Below are positions 37,564-46,996 of a DNA stretch of 64,000 nt, in pieces; position 1 is the first letter of the stretch, and the number at the start of each line of letters is the position of its first letter. Source of the DNA: Sulfitobacter sp. SK011 (GTDB lineage: Bacteria; Pseudomonadota; Alphaproteobacteria; Rhodobacterales; Rhodobacteraceae); NCBI RefSeq assembly GCF_003352065.1, contig NZ_CP025803.1, positions 3,712,001 through 3,776,000 of the forward strand, in the 5' to 3' direction. Made by a program: the position numbers and the translations under genes. The notes under the pieces were generated by a model. It saw only the letters and a list, made by a program, of their open reading frames with translations, had not been told where the DNA came from and made no database searches.

Positions 37564-38265
37564 TTACTCTTCGTTATATCTGTAGCCGATACCGTAAAGT
37601 GTCTCAATCGCTGAGAATTCATCATCCGCTGTGCGCATCTTCTTGCGCAGACGCTTGATGTGGCTGTCGATGGTGCGGTCATCCACATAAACTTGATCGT
37701 CATAGGCCACGTCCATCAACTGATCGCGTGATTTGACAAAGCCGGGACGCTGGGCCAGAGCCTGAAGCAGCAAAAATTCCGTGACGGTCAGGGAAACATC
37801 ATTGCCCTTCCATGAAACAGAATGACGCAAGGGGTCCATCCGCAACTCACCGCGGTCCATCACTTTGGTTTCCTCGGTGTCCCCGACTTCATTGGTTTCA
37901 ACCGCATCTTGCCGACGCAACAAAGCGCGAATGCGTTCAACCAGCAAGCGCTGGCTAAATGGCTTTTTGACGTAATCATCCGCCCCCATACGCAGGCCCA
38001 GAACTTCGTCAATCTCATCATCTTTTGACGTCAAAAAGATCACTGGCATGGCGGTCTTTTGGCGCAGCCGTTGCAACAAATCCATGCCGTCCATGCGTGG
38101 CATCTTGATGTCCAGAACCGCCATATCGGGCAGCTGTTTGTTAAACGCGTCCAGCGCTGCTTGACCATCATTATAGGTTTCCACTTCGAAACCTTCGGCT
38201 TCGAGAGTCATCGCGACGGACGTCAGGATGTTCCTGTCGTCGTCCACCAATGCAATTTTCGACAT
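37564..38265 (-). CDS. chvI: Response regulator ChvI
   Basis: 233 aa. Receiver domain with the acidic pocket (VDDD at 7-10), phospho-acceptor Asp 52 ([12 protein letters not shown]) and Lys of DDYVKKPF, then an OmpR-type winged helix ([30 protein letters not shown]). Pairs with ChvG. AAGGAA lies before the ATG. In related bacteria the ChvG/ChvI pair is next to pckA and the hprK-PTS genes, as here. Confidence 0.97.
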   Translation of the reverse strand: MSKIALVDDDRNILTSVAMTLEAEGFEVETYNDGQAALDAFNKQLPDMAVLDIKMPRMDGMDLLQRLRQKTAMPVIFLTSKDDEIDEVLGLRMGADDYVKKPFSQRLLVERIRALLRRQDAVETNEVGDTEETKVMDRGELRMDPLRHSVSWKGNDVSLTVTEFLLLQALAQRPGFVKSRDQLMDVAYDDQVYVDDRTIDSHIKRLRKKMRTADDEFSAIETLYGIGYRYNEE

Positions 38266-38636
38266 TGCCTGTTTCCTTTTTTCTGCTCAATTACCGATTT
38301 TTATTTTTCGTCATTGATCACCATAATTGGTCGCCGAATCAATCTTTAAGTGCGAATCAGCCGCAGCTACCTCCCTATTTTCGCCACAATTTGGTTATTA
38401 ATGGCTAAATTGCCGCACTTTCTCACCACCGGTGAAGCCAAGAATTTATGCAACAGCAGACTATGAGACACCAGAGAGGCCAAAGATCGCTATGGTGGCG
38501 CTAACTGCATTAAAGCTGGCTGTTCATAGCTCAAACCCTCGTGCTAAGACCCGCTTTAGGGCCAGGTTGGCCAAGGGTAAACCAGCCCGTTCAAGCAAGA
38601 CTTGCGCCTAAAACTGCGCAGTACAGGAGACAAAAT
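38266..38636. other. Divergent chvI-pckA intergenic region
   Basis: 371 bases, A/T-richer near chvI (a stretch rich in TTTTT and AATT around 38277-38345 probably holds the chvI promoter). The operator-like GGTGGCGCTAAC lies at 38495-38506, 131 bases ahead of the pckA start. No gene-like reading frame or RNA structure stands out; I could not assign a -35/-10 pair with confidence. Confidence 0.5.
38495..38506. promoter_or_regulatory. Operator-like site GGTGGCGCTAAC upstream of pckA
   Basis: Identical over 12 bases to the site at 29014-29025 ahead of etfBA, with ATT also shared four bases further on. Imperfect palindrome with central GCGC, LacI-family style. In Rhodobacter and rhizobia, LacI-family regulators (CceR, PckR) are known to control pckA; whether this is their site here is inference. 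Confidence 0.5.
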
Positions 38637-40235
38637 ATGACATCTGGCCGGGTAAACCCGCAGTTTCGCCTTGAAGATCAACAGATCAACGGGTTGGGCA
38701 ATGTCTATTACAATCTGATGGCACCTGCGCTCATTGAAACTGCGCTAAAGCGCGGTGAGGGCACGTTGGGCAATGGCGGCGCGTTTCTGGTAACGACTGG
38801 CAAATTTACGGGGCGGTCGCCAAAGGACAAACATGTCGTCAAAACGGACAGCGTGACCGAGACAATTTGGTGGGAAAACAACGCTGAAATGTCACCCGCG
38901 GGATTTGATGCACTTTATGCTGATATGCTCGAACACATGCAGGGCGGCGATTATTTTGTGCAGGATTTGGTTGGCGGGGCTGACCCCAAATACGCAATTA
39001 ACGTACGCATGATCACCGAACTGGCGTGGCATGGATTGTTCATTCGCACAATGCTGCGGCGCCCGGATCGCGAGGCATTGGATGAATTCATCGCCGACTT
39101 CACAGTGATTAACTGTCCCAGTTTCAAAGCAGACCCTGCCAAACATGATTGCCGGTCAGAGACCGTCATCGCGATGAATTTTGACCGCAAGATGATCTTG
39201 ATTGGCGGCACCGAATACGCCGGCGAAAACAAGAAGTCTGTTTTCACTTTGTTGAACTATTTGCTGCCTGAAAAAGGCATCATGCCGATGCATTGCTCTG
39301 CCAACCACGCGACCGGAAACCCTGTCGACACCGCTGTTTTCTTTGGGCTTTCTGGAACCGGCAAGACAACGTTGTCCGCCGATCCGGGTCGCACGCTGAT
39401 CGGGGACGATGAACATGGCTGGTCTGACAACGGCACCTTTAACTTTGAGGGCGGCTGTTATGCCAAAACGATCAACCTTAGCCGAGAAGCAGAGCCGGAG
39501 ATCTATGCGACAACAGAGAAATTCGGCACCATCATCGAAAACATGGTCTATGACGAAGAGACCAGGCAACTGGATTTCCAGGATGACAGCCTGACGGCCA
39601 ATATGCGCTGCGCCTATCCGTTGCACTATATCTCTAACGCATCGACAAAGGCGGTGGGTGGCCACCCCAAGAATATCATCATGCTGACCTGTGATGCCTT
39701 TGGTGTCCTGCCCCCAATCGCGCGGCTGACGCCAGCGCAGGCGATGTACCACTTTCTGTCCGGGTTCACCTCAAAGGTGGCGGGAACGGAACGGGGCGTA
39801 ACCGAACCGGAACCGACGTTTTCAACCTGCTTTGGCGCGCCGTTCATGCCGCGCCGCCCAGAAGTCTACGGCAACCTGCTGCGCGAAAAGATTGCCCAAC
39901 ATGGCGCTACATGCTGGTTGGTCAATACTGGCTGGACAGGGGGCGCTTATGGCACCGGCAGTCGTATGCCGATCAAAGCCACCCGCGCCTTGCTCACGGC
40001 AGCCCTCGAAGGTGCGTTGGCGGATGTTGAATATCGCAAAGACAAGAACTTTGGCTTTGAGGTGCCTGTTTCCGTTGCTGGTGTGCCTGACATCCTGCTG
40101 GACCCACGCCGCACATGGGATAATCCCGAGGCGTACGATCGCCAGGCCGCCAAATTGGTTGGCATGTTTGCAGAGAATTTCGGGCAGTACCTGCCATACA
40201 TCGACAGCGATGTGAAAGACGCCGCAATCGGATGA
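38637..40235 (+). CDS. pckA: Phosphoenolpyruvate carboxykinase (ATP)
   Basis: 532 aa, typical of the ATP-dependent enzyme. P loop [11 protein letters not shown] (kinase 1a), [15 protein letters not shown] (metal/oxaloacetate site) and TGWTGGAYG are all intact. It makes phosphoenolpyruvate from oxaloacetate, the first step of gluconeogenesis. AGGAGA six bases before the ATG at 38637 decides the start. Divergent from chvI and followed by a strong terminator. Confidence 0.99.
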   Translation: MTSGRVNPQFRLEDQQINGLGNVYYNLMAPALIETALKRGEGTLGNGGAFLVTTGKFTGRSPKDKHVVKTDSVTETIWWENNAEMSPAGFDALYADMLEHMQGGDYFVQDLVGGADPKYAINVRMITELAWHGLFIRTMLRRPDREALDEFIADFTVINCPSFKADPAKHDCRSETVIAMNFDRKMILIGGTEYAGENKKSVFTLLNYLLPEKGIMPMHCSANHATGNPVDTAVFFGLSGTGKTTLSADPGRTLIGDDEHGWSDNGTFNFEGGCYAKTINLSREAEPEIYATTEKFGTIIENMVYDEETRQLDFQDDSLTANMRCAYPLHYISNASTKAVGGHPKNIIMLTCDAFGVLPPIARLTPAQAMYHFLSGFTSKVAGTERGVTEPEPTFSTCFGAPFMPRRPEVYGNLLREKIAQHGATCWLVNTGWTGGAYGTGSRMPIKATRALLTAALEGALADVEYRKDKNFGFEVPVSVAGVPDILLDPRRTWDNPEAYDRQAAKLVGMFAENFGQYLPYIDSDVKDAAIG

Positions 40236-40257
40236 TATATTGTGACTTCTGGGTCAA

Positions 40258-40283
40258 AAGAGCCGCAGGTAACTGCGGCTCTT
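40258..40283. terminator. Bidirectional terminator after pckA
   Basis: AAGAGCCGCAG, loop GTAA, CTGCGGCTCTT: an 11-bp perfect stem in the 58-base gap between pckA and the convergent GNAT-like gene. TTTTG follows on the minus strand and TTG on the plus strand. Confidence 0.85.
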
Positions 40284-40293
40284 GTTGCATCCG

Positions 40294-41010
40294 TCAGGCG
40301 GCAAGTGTTTCCAATTCTGCGCTGGGCAAATCCAGCAAGAACCGAATATCCTCGTCGCTCATGTAAACCATGACTGCTTCCATCGCATCCGGTTGGTTCT
40401 TAAGATACCAACGCAGCGCAAGTGGTTCGGCATGCATGAAACCCATGCGCAGGCAAAACCCTTTGTACGCCACAGGTCGCGTCATAAAGCCGATGACATA
40501 CTCAGCCCCAAATTCCTTTATCGCGGCCAGCATGGCGCAACGTCCCAGAATGCTGGAAATGCCGGTGCCTCTGAACTGACCGGGTTCGCCGCCTACCCAT
40601 GTTTCTCCAGAATACACGACGCGGCCTTTTATCCTTTTGGCACCCGGCCCAGGCTTGTATCGGGATCGACCATAGTCGATGTCCATTTCGGAGGGGGCAA
40701 ACCCATGAAAATTCTGCCGAAAAAACTCTGAGACAGAATCGTTTCCGGTGGGCAGCAACCGGAGTGCCTGCGTATGCATGATCCGGCCTTGGCTGTCATG
40801 TCCAACAATCCACGCGGAATTGTTGTGGTTCATGTCGTGGGTGTCAGGATTGAAAGGGTCACCAATCCGGTGATCGGGCCGCGCCTGAGCCAGATACCCC
40901 AGATATTCCTCGAAATCATGACCAATGGTCAGACGAATTCCAAGCTTTTCGAGAACATCACGACTTGAGGCCTCAAATCTGTCCTCCGCGTCAAAACCAT
41001 ATAGCGCCAT
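40294..41010 (-). CDS. Unknown protein with GNAT-like acyltransferase motif
   Basis: 238 aa; family not recognised. FRGTGISSILGRCAMLAAIKE followed by FGAEYVIGF and PVAYKGFCLRMGF looks like the acetyl-CoA-binding motif A and motif B region of the GNAT fold. The N-terminal half (DHRIGDPFNPDTHDMN, WIVGHDSQGRIMHTQALRLLP) would supply the first strands. It lacks the conserved residues of LuxI autoinducer synthases, which share this fold. AGGAGGGG precedes the ATG at 41010. It lies 91 bases downstream of an unusual LysR-type regulator on the same strand. Confidence 0.55.
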   Translation of the reverse strand: MALYGFDAEDRFEASSRDVLEKLGIRLTIGHDFEEYLGYLAQARPDHRIGDPFNPDTHDMNHNNSAWIVGHDSQGRIMHTQALRLLPTGNDSVSEFFRQNFHGFAPSEMDIDYGRSRYKPGPGAKRIKGRVVYSGETWVGGEPGQFRGTGISSILGRCAMLAAIKEFGAEYVIGFMTRPVAYKGFCLRMGFMHAEPLALRWYLKNQPDAMEAVMVYMSDEDIRFLLDLPSAELETLAA

Positions 41011-41101
41011 CGACCCCTCCTGCGGTTGCATTCAAGGCTAATCATAACGCATTTTATGTATTCTGCCGCAATATTCGCGCGTAGGTCGTTTTATGAGCGG
41101 T

Positions 41102-41983
41102 TTACATCACCATATCCTCTGACATTTGACGCAGCATATCGTCGCTGACATCTTGTATATCTACATCATAGGTTCTTCGAACCGCAGATATCATAGCAAA
41201 ACTGTCGTCCGGAAAACGGGCACCAAGCAGCAGACGCTCGAAAGAAATCGGCAACATTTCAGCCTTTGTGCCCATTGGAAGGACCGTAAAAATGTGATCA
41301 AGCCGCACAGACTGATTCGTCTCAACTTCGGCGTAGGCAACGTTGGACAACACGCCAAAATTACCACCTCCCGGCATTTCGCCGAGCGGACGGCCAATGC
41401 TGGATCGCGACACAGTCCAGCCAAACCATGTAACAAATGAACTTTTCTCGCCAACTTCTGTAAACAACCATTCCTCGCCAGCGCGTCGGAAAACGGTACA
41501 GTTTGGCCTCACCTGCTTCAGCGCGTCATGTTCCAGATGCCCCCCCGCCAGGGCCCAGGCTTTCATTACATCAGGCAACATAGGTGATGTTGATTCAAAG
41601 AGCTTACCGATTGGTTGCTGTTGCTGGAAAAAGAACCAGCCGTCAGGATCTTCGCGACGCAGATATTGCATCCCATTGATCAACCGGGATTGTCCTGTCA
41701 GCCATCCCTCAGCACGGGCCAGTAAATCAAGCGCTTCTGGCAATACCGCACTCCCCAATTCGGTGAGCACGTATTGCCGGTCAGCCACCGCAAAAAGCGG
41801 GCCACCCTTTATCTCTTCAAGTTGGTTAACGTGGCGCCGTACGGTCTGTCGGGTGCTATGCAATTCCCGTACCGCATGGCTCAAATTTAATGTCGCGGCC
41901 AAACAGGTGAAGGACCGCAACATCTCAAACAAAAGCGGATTGCTCCGGACATTCGCATTCGGCAATGGCAGGTTACCGTCCAA
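41102..41983 (-). CDS. LysR-type helix-turn-helix protein with atypical effector domain
   Basis: 293 aa. Residues about 15-75 are a LysR-type winged helix-turn-helix (RSFTCLAATLNLSHAVRELHSTRQTVRRHVNQLEE). After that there is no recognisable periplasmic-binding-like LysR sensor domain. Instead a region with WFFFQQQQPIGKLFESTSP and VSRSSIGRPLGEMPGGG follows that I cannot place. The likely start is a TTG at 41983, as no ATG occurs before the HTH; this is uncertain. It precedes the GNAT-like gene and is divergent from an XRE regulator. Confidence 0.65.
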   Translation of the reverse strand: MDGNLPLPNANVRSNPLLFEMLRSFTCLAATLNLSHAVRELHSTRQTVRRHVNQLEEIKGGPLFAVADRQYVLTELGSAVLPEALDLLARAEGWLTGQSRLINGMQYLRREDPDGWFFFQQQQPIGKLFESTSPMLPDVMKAWALAGGHLEHDALKQVRPNCTVFRRAGEEWLFTEVGEKSSFVTWFGWTVSRSSIGRPLGEMPGGGNFGVLSNVAYAEVETNQSVRLDHIFTVLPMGTKAEMLPISFERLLLGARFPDDSFAMISAVRRTYDVDIQDVSDDMLRQMSEDMVM

Positions 41984-42169
41984 GAGATCAACACCCCGGA
42001 TTCATGGTTAATAAATCATACAGCATGGGAACATGTATCACCCATCAAGGTGTGTTTTGTCAACCCGTAAAGGCCTATCTATAGTTGAAATCGGCTGAAA
42101 GTTACTCAATTGCCTGAAAGCGCGTTTTTTTTGCAAGGTGGTCGGAGTTCAATCAGAGGTTCCAGTAAT

Positions 42170-42529
42170 ATGTCCCACCCAGTCGATGTTCACGTTGGTC
42201 GCAAGCTAAAACAAGTACGCACTCTGCGCCGCCTTTCCCAAACCGATGTTGCCCGCAAGCTCAATCTGTCATTCCAGCAGATTCAAAAATACGAAATTGG
42301 CTCCAATCGCGTTGCGGCAAGCCGACTGTTTGAACTCTCTCAGATCTTGGATGTACCACCGTCGTATTTCTTCGAAGACCTGAAAGACAGCGCCGATACG
42401 CCCCCTAAAAAGGATCCTGGCATGGCGATTGTTACGGCCTTGGCGGCAATAAAGGACGATGCTGTAAAGTCCCGAATCGTGACATTTATCGAAGATATTT
42501 CAGGCAAAACCGTCGCGCGCCATATTTAA
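42170..42529 (+). CDS. XRE-family transcriptional regulator
   Basis: 119 aa. N-terminal HTH (VGRKLKQVRTLRRLSQTDVARK, then FQQIQKYEIGSNRVAASRLFELS) of the type common in alphaproteobacteria; a short C-terminal tail follows. A cytoplasmic DNA-binding regulator; target genes unknown. I chose the ATG at 42170, 20 codons into the open frame, because the domain starts directly after it. It ends 3 bases before the convergent TauE/SafE gene. Confidence 0.88.
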   Translation: MSHPVDVHVGRKLKQVRTLRRLSQTDVARKLNLSFQQIQKYEIGSNRVAASRLFELSQILDVPPSYFFEDLKDSADTPPKKDPGMAIVTALAAIKDDAVKSRIVTFIEDISGKTVARHI

Positions 42530-42532
42530 CAG

Positions 42533-43297
42533 CTAGAACAAGGCGCGCCTGACAAGGTTGGCCCCGGCGACCAAAAGTACGAACAATGTTGCGCGCCTAA
42601 AAAGTTGCTGATCAATCTTGTCCATCACTTTGCCGCCGATCCACATGCCAAGTGCAGCCGGCAGAATCAGGGCGGCGGAAAAGGGCCATGTTTCTGCCCG
42701 CAATACCCCGGACCCGATATGCGCGCCCGCAAGGGCCGCGGAGCCCAAGCCGTAAATAACGCCCTGAATCCGCATCTGGTCATACTTTGGGGTGTTCAGT
42801 GCCGTCAGGTAAGCGACCGTTGGCGGCCCCCAGACCCCAGACATCCCCCCCATTACACCCGCAAATCCGCCAGCACATGCCTCAACGATCGTCGTGCGTT
42901 TTGCCAAATGGAATTGATATCCCGACAGTTGCAGCACGGCAAAAAATACCACTGGAATGCCGATCACCAACTTTAGCACGTCATCCGGCACAACACGCAC
43001 CAGTTGTGCCGCAATCACGAGTGTGATTCCCCCCGCAATCAGGAAAACCCGAAACAACTTGATCGATTGCCACGCCGCCGTTGGCCCTTGCCGCAACGAT
43101 TGCATCATGTTGCTGACCAGCGTCGGAAGAATCAGCCCGGCAAGCGCATATTCCGGCGCAATAAAGAATGTCAGGCCAGAGATCAGGACCAGCGGCATTG
43201 CAAAACCCACCACACCTTTGACTAAACCTGAAATCAAGGCAACCAACAGCGCCAGAATCAGATGACTGGTTGTCAAAAAGGGGAATAGAGCGTCCAT
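42533..43297 (-). CDS. TauE/SafE (TSUP) family anion permease
   Basis: 254 aa. About eight hydrophobic helices with two copies of the family pattern (LISGLVKGVVGFAMP near the start and FAGVMGGMSGVWGPPTVAYL in the middle). Inner-membrane exporter or importer of sulfonates, sulfite or related organic anions; substrate not determinable. The ATG at 43297 (MDALFPFLTT) is more likely than an upstream start. Divergent from mcd. Confidence 0.88.
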   Translation of the reverse strand: MDALFPFLTTSHLILALLVALISGLVKGVVGFAMPLVLISGLTFFIAPEYALAGLILPTLVSNMMQSLRQGPTAAWQSIKLFRVFLIAGGITLVIAAQLVRVVPDDVLKLVIGIPVVFFAVLQLSGYQFHLAKRTTIVEACAGGFAGVMGGMSGVWGPPTVAYLTALNTPKYDQMRIQGVIYGLGSAALAGAHIGSGVLRAETWPFSAALILPAALGMWIGGKVMDKIDQQLFRRATLFVLLVAGANLVRRALF

Positions 43298-43440
43298 GGG
43301 CCCTACATAACACCTGATAAATTCAGCGCATTCGAATTCCATCGCGTAATTTTAGAACAAAACGCCGCACCCAAACGTATCTTTGTTGTGCTGCACCTGC
43401 AAAGTAGCTATCCAGCTTTGCAAGCAAAAAGGACGATCAC

Positions 43441-45126
43441 ATGCCACATGACGGTCAGGATATGACGATGCAAAAGCCGATAATTCTGGATGATCTGTTG
43501 AAATTGACTGCGGCGGTGCTGCCTCCGCTTGATGCTGTCCTGCAAAAAGCCGTCACTCGCGTCCGGGAAATGGTCACTGCGGATGGCCGTGTTTCTGCCC
43601 CCCTGATCGAAGCGCATCAAACCGCCGCCCATGGTTTGGCATGGTTTGCCACATATACCCAGGCGCTGCGCCAGATGCAGGCATGGGCCGAGCGCCTGAG
43701 CGCGGAGGGTCGTTTTGGCGAAACAGAACAACTCCTCCATCAGATCGCCTTTGGTGAATATCTTTGGCAGATCTATGGCGGCATCCAGATGAACCAGGGC
43801 GAGGTCGTCCGCCTGCAGGACATGGGGCTTTCCCAGGACGACATGCGCGGCATGATGGAGCCTGCGATCATGTCACTGACCCAAGGTGGCAACACCCAAT
43901 CGGCACGGACGCGCTTGGTTGAATTGATGCAGGAACATTCCGCCAATCTCACGGTGGGTGCCAGCGGGTTGGACGACGAATTGGAAATGATCCGCGAACA
44001 ATTCCGCCGTTACGCCGTCGAAAAGGTCGAGCCATATGCGCATGAATGGCACCTCAAAGATGAATTGATTCCGATTGAGGTGATCAATGAACTGGCGGAA
44101 ATGGGCGTTTTTGGCCTGACCATCCCCGAGGATCACGGCGGTCTGGGCCTGTCCAAGGCATCCATGGTTGTGGTCAGCGAAGAACTAAGCCGGGGCTATA
44201 TCGGCGTCGGCTCGCTCGCCACCCGCTCCGAGATAGCCGCCGAACTGATTCTGTGCGGCGGCACAGAGGCACAAAAATCCCAGTGGTTGCCAGGTCTTGC
44301 CAGTGGTGAAATCCTGCCAACAGCGGTTTTTACCGAGCCGAACACCGGGTCCGATCTGGGCGCGCTGCGTACCCGCGCCATCAAAGACGGTGACGACTAT
44401 AAGGTGACTGGCAACAAGACGTGGATCACCCATGCGGCACGCACGCATGTGATGACCCTGCTGGCGCGCACCGATCCAGACACCACCGATCACCGGGGAC
44501 TGTCCATGTTTCTGGCCGAAAAAACGCCAGGCGATGACGCCAACCCGTTCCCCACACCCGGCATGACAGGCGGCGAGATTGAAGTGCTGGGATACCGCGG
44601 CATGAAGGAATACGAACTGGCCTTTGACGGATTTGAGGTCAAGGGCGAAAACCTTTTGGGCGGCGAAGAAGGCAAAGGGTTCAAGCAATTGATGGAAACC
44701 TTCGAATCGGCCCGCATCCAAACCGCTGCACGTGCGGTGGGCGTTGGCCAATCCGCGCTCGATATCTCAATGCAATATGCGCAAGACCGCAAGCAATTCG
44801 GCAAAGCGTTGATCAACTTCCCGCGTGTCTCGGGCAAATTGGCAATGATGGCGGTTGAATTGATGATCGCCCGGCAACTGACCTATTTCAGTGCATGGGA
44901 AAAAGACCACGGTCGACGCTGCGACCTTGAGGCTGGCATGGCGAAACTTCTGGGTGCCCGGGTTGCCTGGGCCGCAGCGGACAACGGCCTGCAAATTCAT
45001 GGCGGCAACGGTTTTGCGTTGGAATACAAGATCAGCCGGGTTTTGTGTGACGCCCGTATTCTTAACATCTTTGAAGGTGCCGCAGAAATTCAGGCGCAAG
45101 TGATCTCGCGCCGCCTGCTTGGTTAG
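43441..45126 (+). CDS. mcd: (2S)-methylsuccinyl-CoA dehydrogenase
   Basis: 561 aa, about 170 longer at the N-terminus than ordinary acyl-CoA dehydrogenases. The acyl-CoA dehydrogenase core (from about residue 180) has TAVFTEPNTGSDLGALRT, the FAD-binding WITHAAR region, RKQFGKALINF and IHGGNGFALEYKI, with an RILNIFEGAAEIQ end. The long N-terminal helical extension and overall length are characteristic of Mcd of the ethylmalonyl-CoA pathway, which oxidises methylsuccinyl-CoA to mesaconyl-CoA and reduces ETF. AAGGAC before the ATG at 43441 supports the start; ATGs at codons 8 and 10 are alternatives. Its stop overlaps that of the convergent MFS gene. Confidence 0.85.
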   Translation: MPHDGQDMTMQKPIILDDLLKLTAAVLPPLDAVLQKAVTRVREMVTADGRVSAPLIEAHQTAAHGLAWFATYTQALRQMQAWAERLSAEGRFGETEQLLHQIAFGEYLWQIYGGIQMNQGEVVRLQDMGLSQDDMRGMMEPAIMSLTQGGNTQSARTRLVELMQEHSANLTVGASGLDDELEMIREQFRRYAVEKVEPYAHEWHLKDELIPIEVINELAEMGVFGLTIPEDHGGLGLSKASMVVVSEELSRGYIGVGSLATRSEIAAELILCGGTEAQKSQWLPGLASGEILPTAVFTEPNTGSDLGALRTRAIKDGDDYKVTGNKTWITHAARTHVMTLLARTDPDTTDHRGLSMFLAEKTPGDDANPFPTPGMTGGEIEVLGYRGMKEYELAFDGFEVKGENLLGGEEGKGFKQLMETFESARIQTAARAVGVGQSALDISMQYAQDRKQFGKALINFPRVSGKLAMMAVELMIARQLTYFSAWEKDHGRRCDLEAGMAKLLGARVAWAAADNGLQIHGGNGFALEYKISRVLCDARILNIFEGAAEIQAQVISRRLLG

Positions 45127-46334
45127 GTCCTTTGGACGCGCACCGCACCCAAGCGGGGGTGCAGCCCACGGGCCAGCATCCCTGCGCCAAGCATCCCGCC
45201 ACCACAAACGGCAAACAGCCCCGCGAGCGGCATCACCATAAGCACCAAGGCAGCGACAGCAGGCGTCAAGATCCCCGATACATCCCGGTAACTGGTGTAA
45301 ACCGCTGACATCTCGGTGCGCTCGGATGGTTTGACGGCCATCAGGAATGGCAGCCCGCCGCACACGTCCAACATGATCAACATTGATGACGCGGCAAAAA
45401 GGCTGCCGACAACGACCCATGGCAAATCAGAAGTAACCCATGCCGCGACAAACAACGCACCACCGATCAGAAACGCCCCACTCACAGAGGCGCGCACCCC
45501 GAGTTTACGCACCAACACCAACATTGCCGGAGCCACAAAAAGAAACATGTTCGACGCCGAGAGCGCTGCGGCACCGACCGTGTCACCCAAACCCTTTTCC
45601 ACACAGTAAATTGGCAGATAGACCACATAGACCCACCAGCCACACGAACGGACCACCGCAAACAACCAACCCGCAATCAAACGCGGTTGCGCCACAAAAC
45701 GCCCCAGAAATGCGATCGGCAACGGTGACGGCGTGCGGGCGCGGGTGATCTGCTTGCCGTTTCCCAGCCGAAGCCGCCAAAACACAAATATCTGTGCAGC
45801 AGCAAAGCATCCCGCAACAATAAACGGCGCTGGTGTCCACCAATTGAGCAGCCAGACCCCGATGATCGGCCCGGCTGCCCAGCTTGGTCCGCTAAACACC
45901 AATCGCAATGTTTCGGATTTACCCAGATTGGTACGGGCTACATAATCAAGCACATAGGCGTTCAAACACACGGCCACAGTCACCGTTGCAACGCTCAAAC
46001 ACCCCAGTGCGATGGGAACGAGCGCGGGCAGTCCCGTCATCGCCAGTGCAATTCCCAGAACATAAAGCACTGATCCCACAGAATACATCAACCGGCGCGA
46101 CAACCGGCCGGCAAGCCATGGAACCAACAAGCCAAAAATCAACGAGACAATGCCAACCGCCAGGTAAATCTGACTCACAGTAGCGGCATCGCCATAAGCG
46201 CGGTAAACCACCAACGGCATAACGGACATCAATGTGCCCCGAATACCTGCTTCCAGCCCGGACAGAATGGCGAAGTCCCTTACCTTTGGGATCGGCAAAT
46301 GGGTCAGCGGCAAAGGGGCACGTGGTGCAATCAT
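45123..46334 (-). CDS. Major facilitator superfamily transporter
   Basis: 403 aa with roughly twelve hydrophobic helices and an MFS loop pattern between helices 2 and 3 (VPWLAGRLSRRLMYSVGSVLY). Probably an inner-membrane exporter. Divergent from a TetR regulator, a common arrangement for regulated efflux pumps. The ATG at 46334 (MIAPRAPLPLTHLP) removes an N-terminal stretch lacking membrane character. Substrate unknown. Confidence 0.85.
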   Translation of the reverse strand: MIAPRAPLPLTHLPIPKVRDFAILSGLEAGIRGTLMSVMPLVVYRAYGDAATVSQIYLAVGIVSLIFGLLVPWLAGRLSRRLMYSVGSVLYVLGIALAMTGLPALVPIALGCLSVATVTVAVCLNAYVLDYVARTNLGKSETLRLVFSGPSWAAGPIIGVWLLNWWTPAPFIVAGCFAAAQIFVFWRLRLGNGKQITRARTPSPLPIAFLGRFVAQPRLIAGWLFAVVRSCGWWVYVVYLPIYCVEKGLGDTVGAAALSASNMFLFVAPAMLVLVRKLGVRASVSGAFLIGGALFVAAWVTSDLPWVVVGSLFAASSMLIMLDVCGGLPFLMAVKPSERTEMSAVYTSYRDVSGILTPAVAALVLMVMPLAGLFAVCGGGMLGAGMLARGLHPRLGAVRVQRT

Positions 46335-46452
46335 GAAGCCACTGCACCACTTTATGCCGCAGTCTGTCTTGGCCTTGTACGACACCAGACAGGTCGATTA
46401 TGGCCCGTCCGAATCCTTGCCACATCTCAGCTCACAGCATATCCACCTGAAT

Positions 46453-46983
46453 ATGAGCACAACCCGCCTGACCTCAGACGATTGGCTAACCGCTGGATTT
46501 GATGCCTTGCAGCATGGTGGTGAAAATGCGCTCGCCGCGGAACCATTGGCGCGTCAGCTTGGTACCACGAAAGGGTCGTTTTACTGGCATTTCAAGGATG
46601 TTCCCGCCTTTCATGCGGCACTCATCACCAGTTGGCACGGTACTGCAATGGGGACGGTGACGGCCCAACTTTCAGGTGGCGGACCAGCCGATCAACGCCT
46701 GCGCAGCTTTGGCGCAGAGGTGTTGAGCGACCCGGTTGAGCCTCGCTTGCGGGTCTGGGCGCTATCAAATGCGGATTTGGCAGATGCATTGCACAAAGTA
46801 GACATTGAACGACTGGCCTATCTCACGACACTTTTGCGTCAGCTCGGCCTTGGAAATCCTGATTTTGCGCGCGCGTTGCTGGCCGCTTTGGTAGGTTTGC
46901 CGCAGGTTTCTCCAAATGACCGGGCTGTGCAAACAGCCACGTTTGACACGCTGGTCGATACGGTTCTGGCCCTGTCGCAATGA
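46453..46983 (+). CDS. TetR-family transcriptional regulator
   Basis: 176 aa. N-terminal HTH (WLTAGFDALQHGGENALAAEPLARQLGTTKGSFYWHFKD) with the characteristic KGSFYWHF recognition helix, then a helical ligand domain. It probably represses the divergent MFS gene across the 118-base gap and perhaps itself. The ATG at 46453 directly precedes the domain; upstream codons overlap the MFS gene. Confidence 0.9.
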   Translation: MSTTRLTSDDWLTAGFDALQHGGENALAAEPLARQLGTTKGSFYWHFKDVPAFHAALITSWHGTAMGTVTAQLSGGGPADQRLRSFGAEVLSDPVEPRLRVWALSNADLADALHKVDIERLAYLTTLLRQLGLGNPDFARALLAALVGLPQVSPNDRAVQTATFDTLVDTVLALSQ

Positions 46984-46996
46984 TCGGAGCATCATA

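Noticed and set aside
40294..41010. LuxI-type autoinducer synthase
   Set aside because: The GNAT-like motif suggested it, but the conserved N-terminal Arg/Phe/Trp and Asp-Arg residues of LuxI are not found and no LuxR gene is adjacent.
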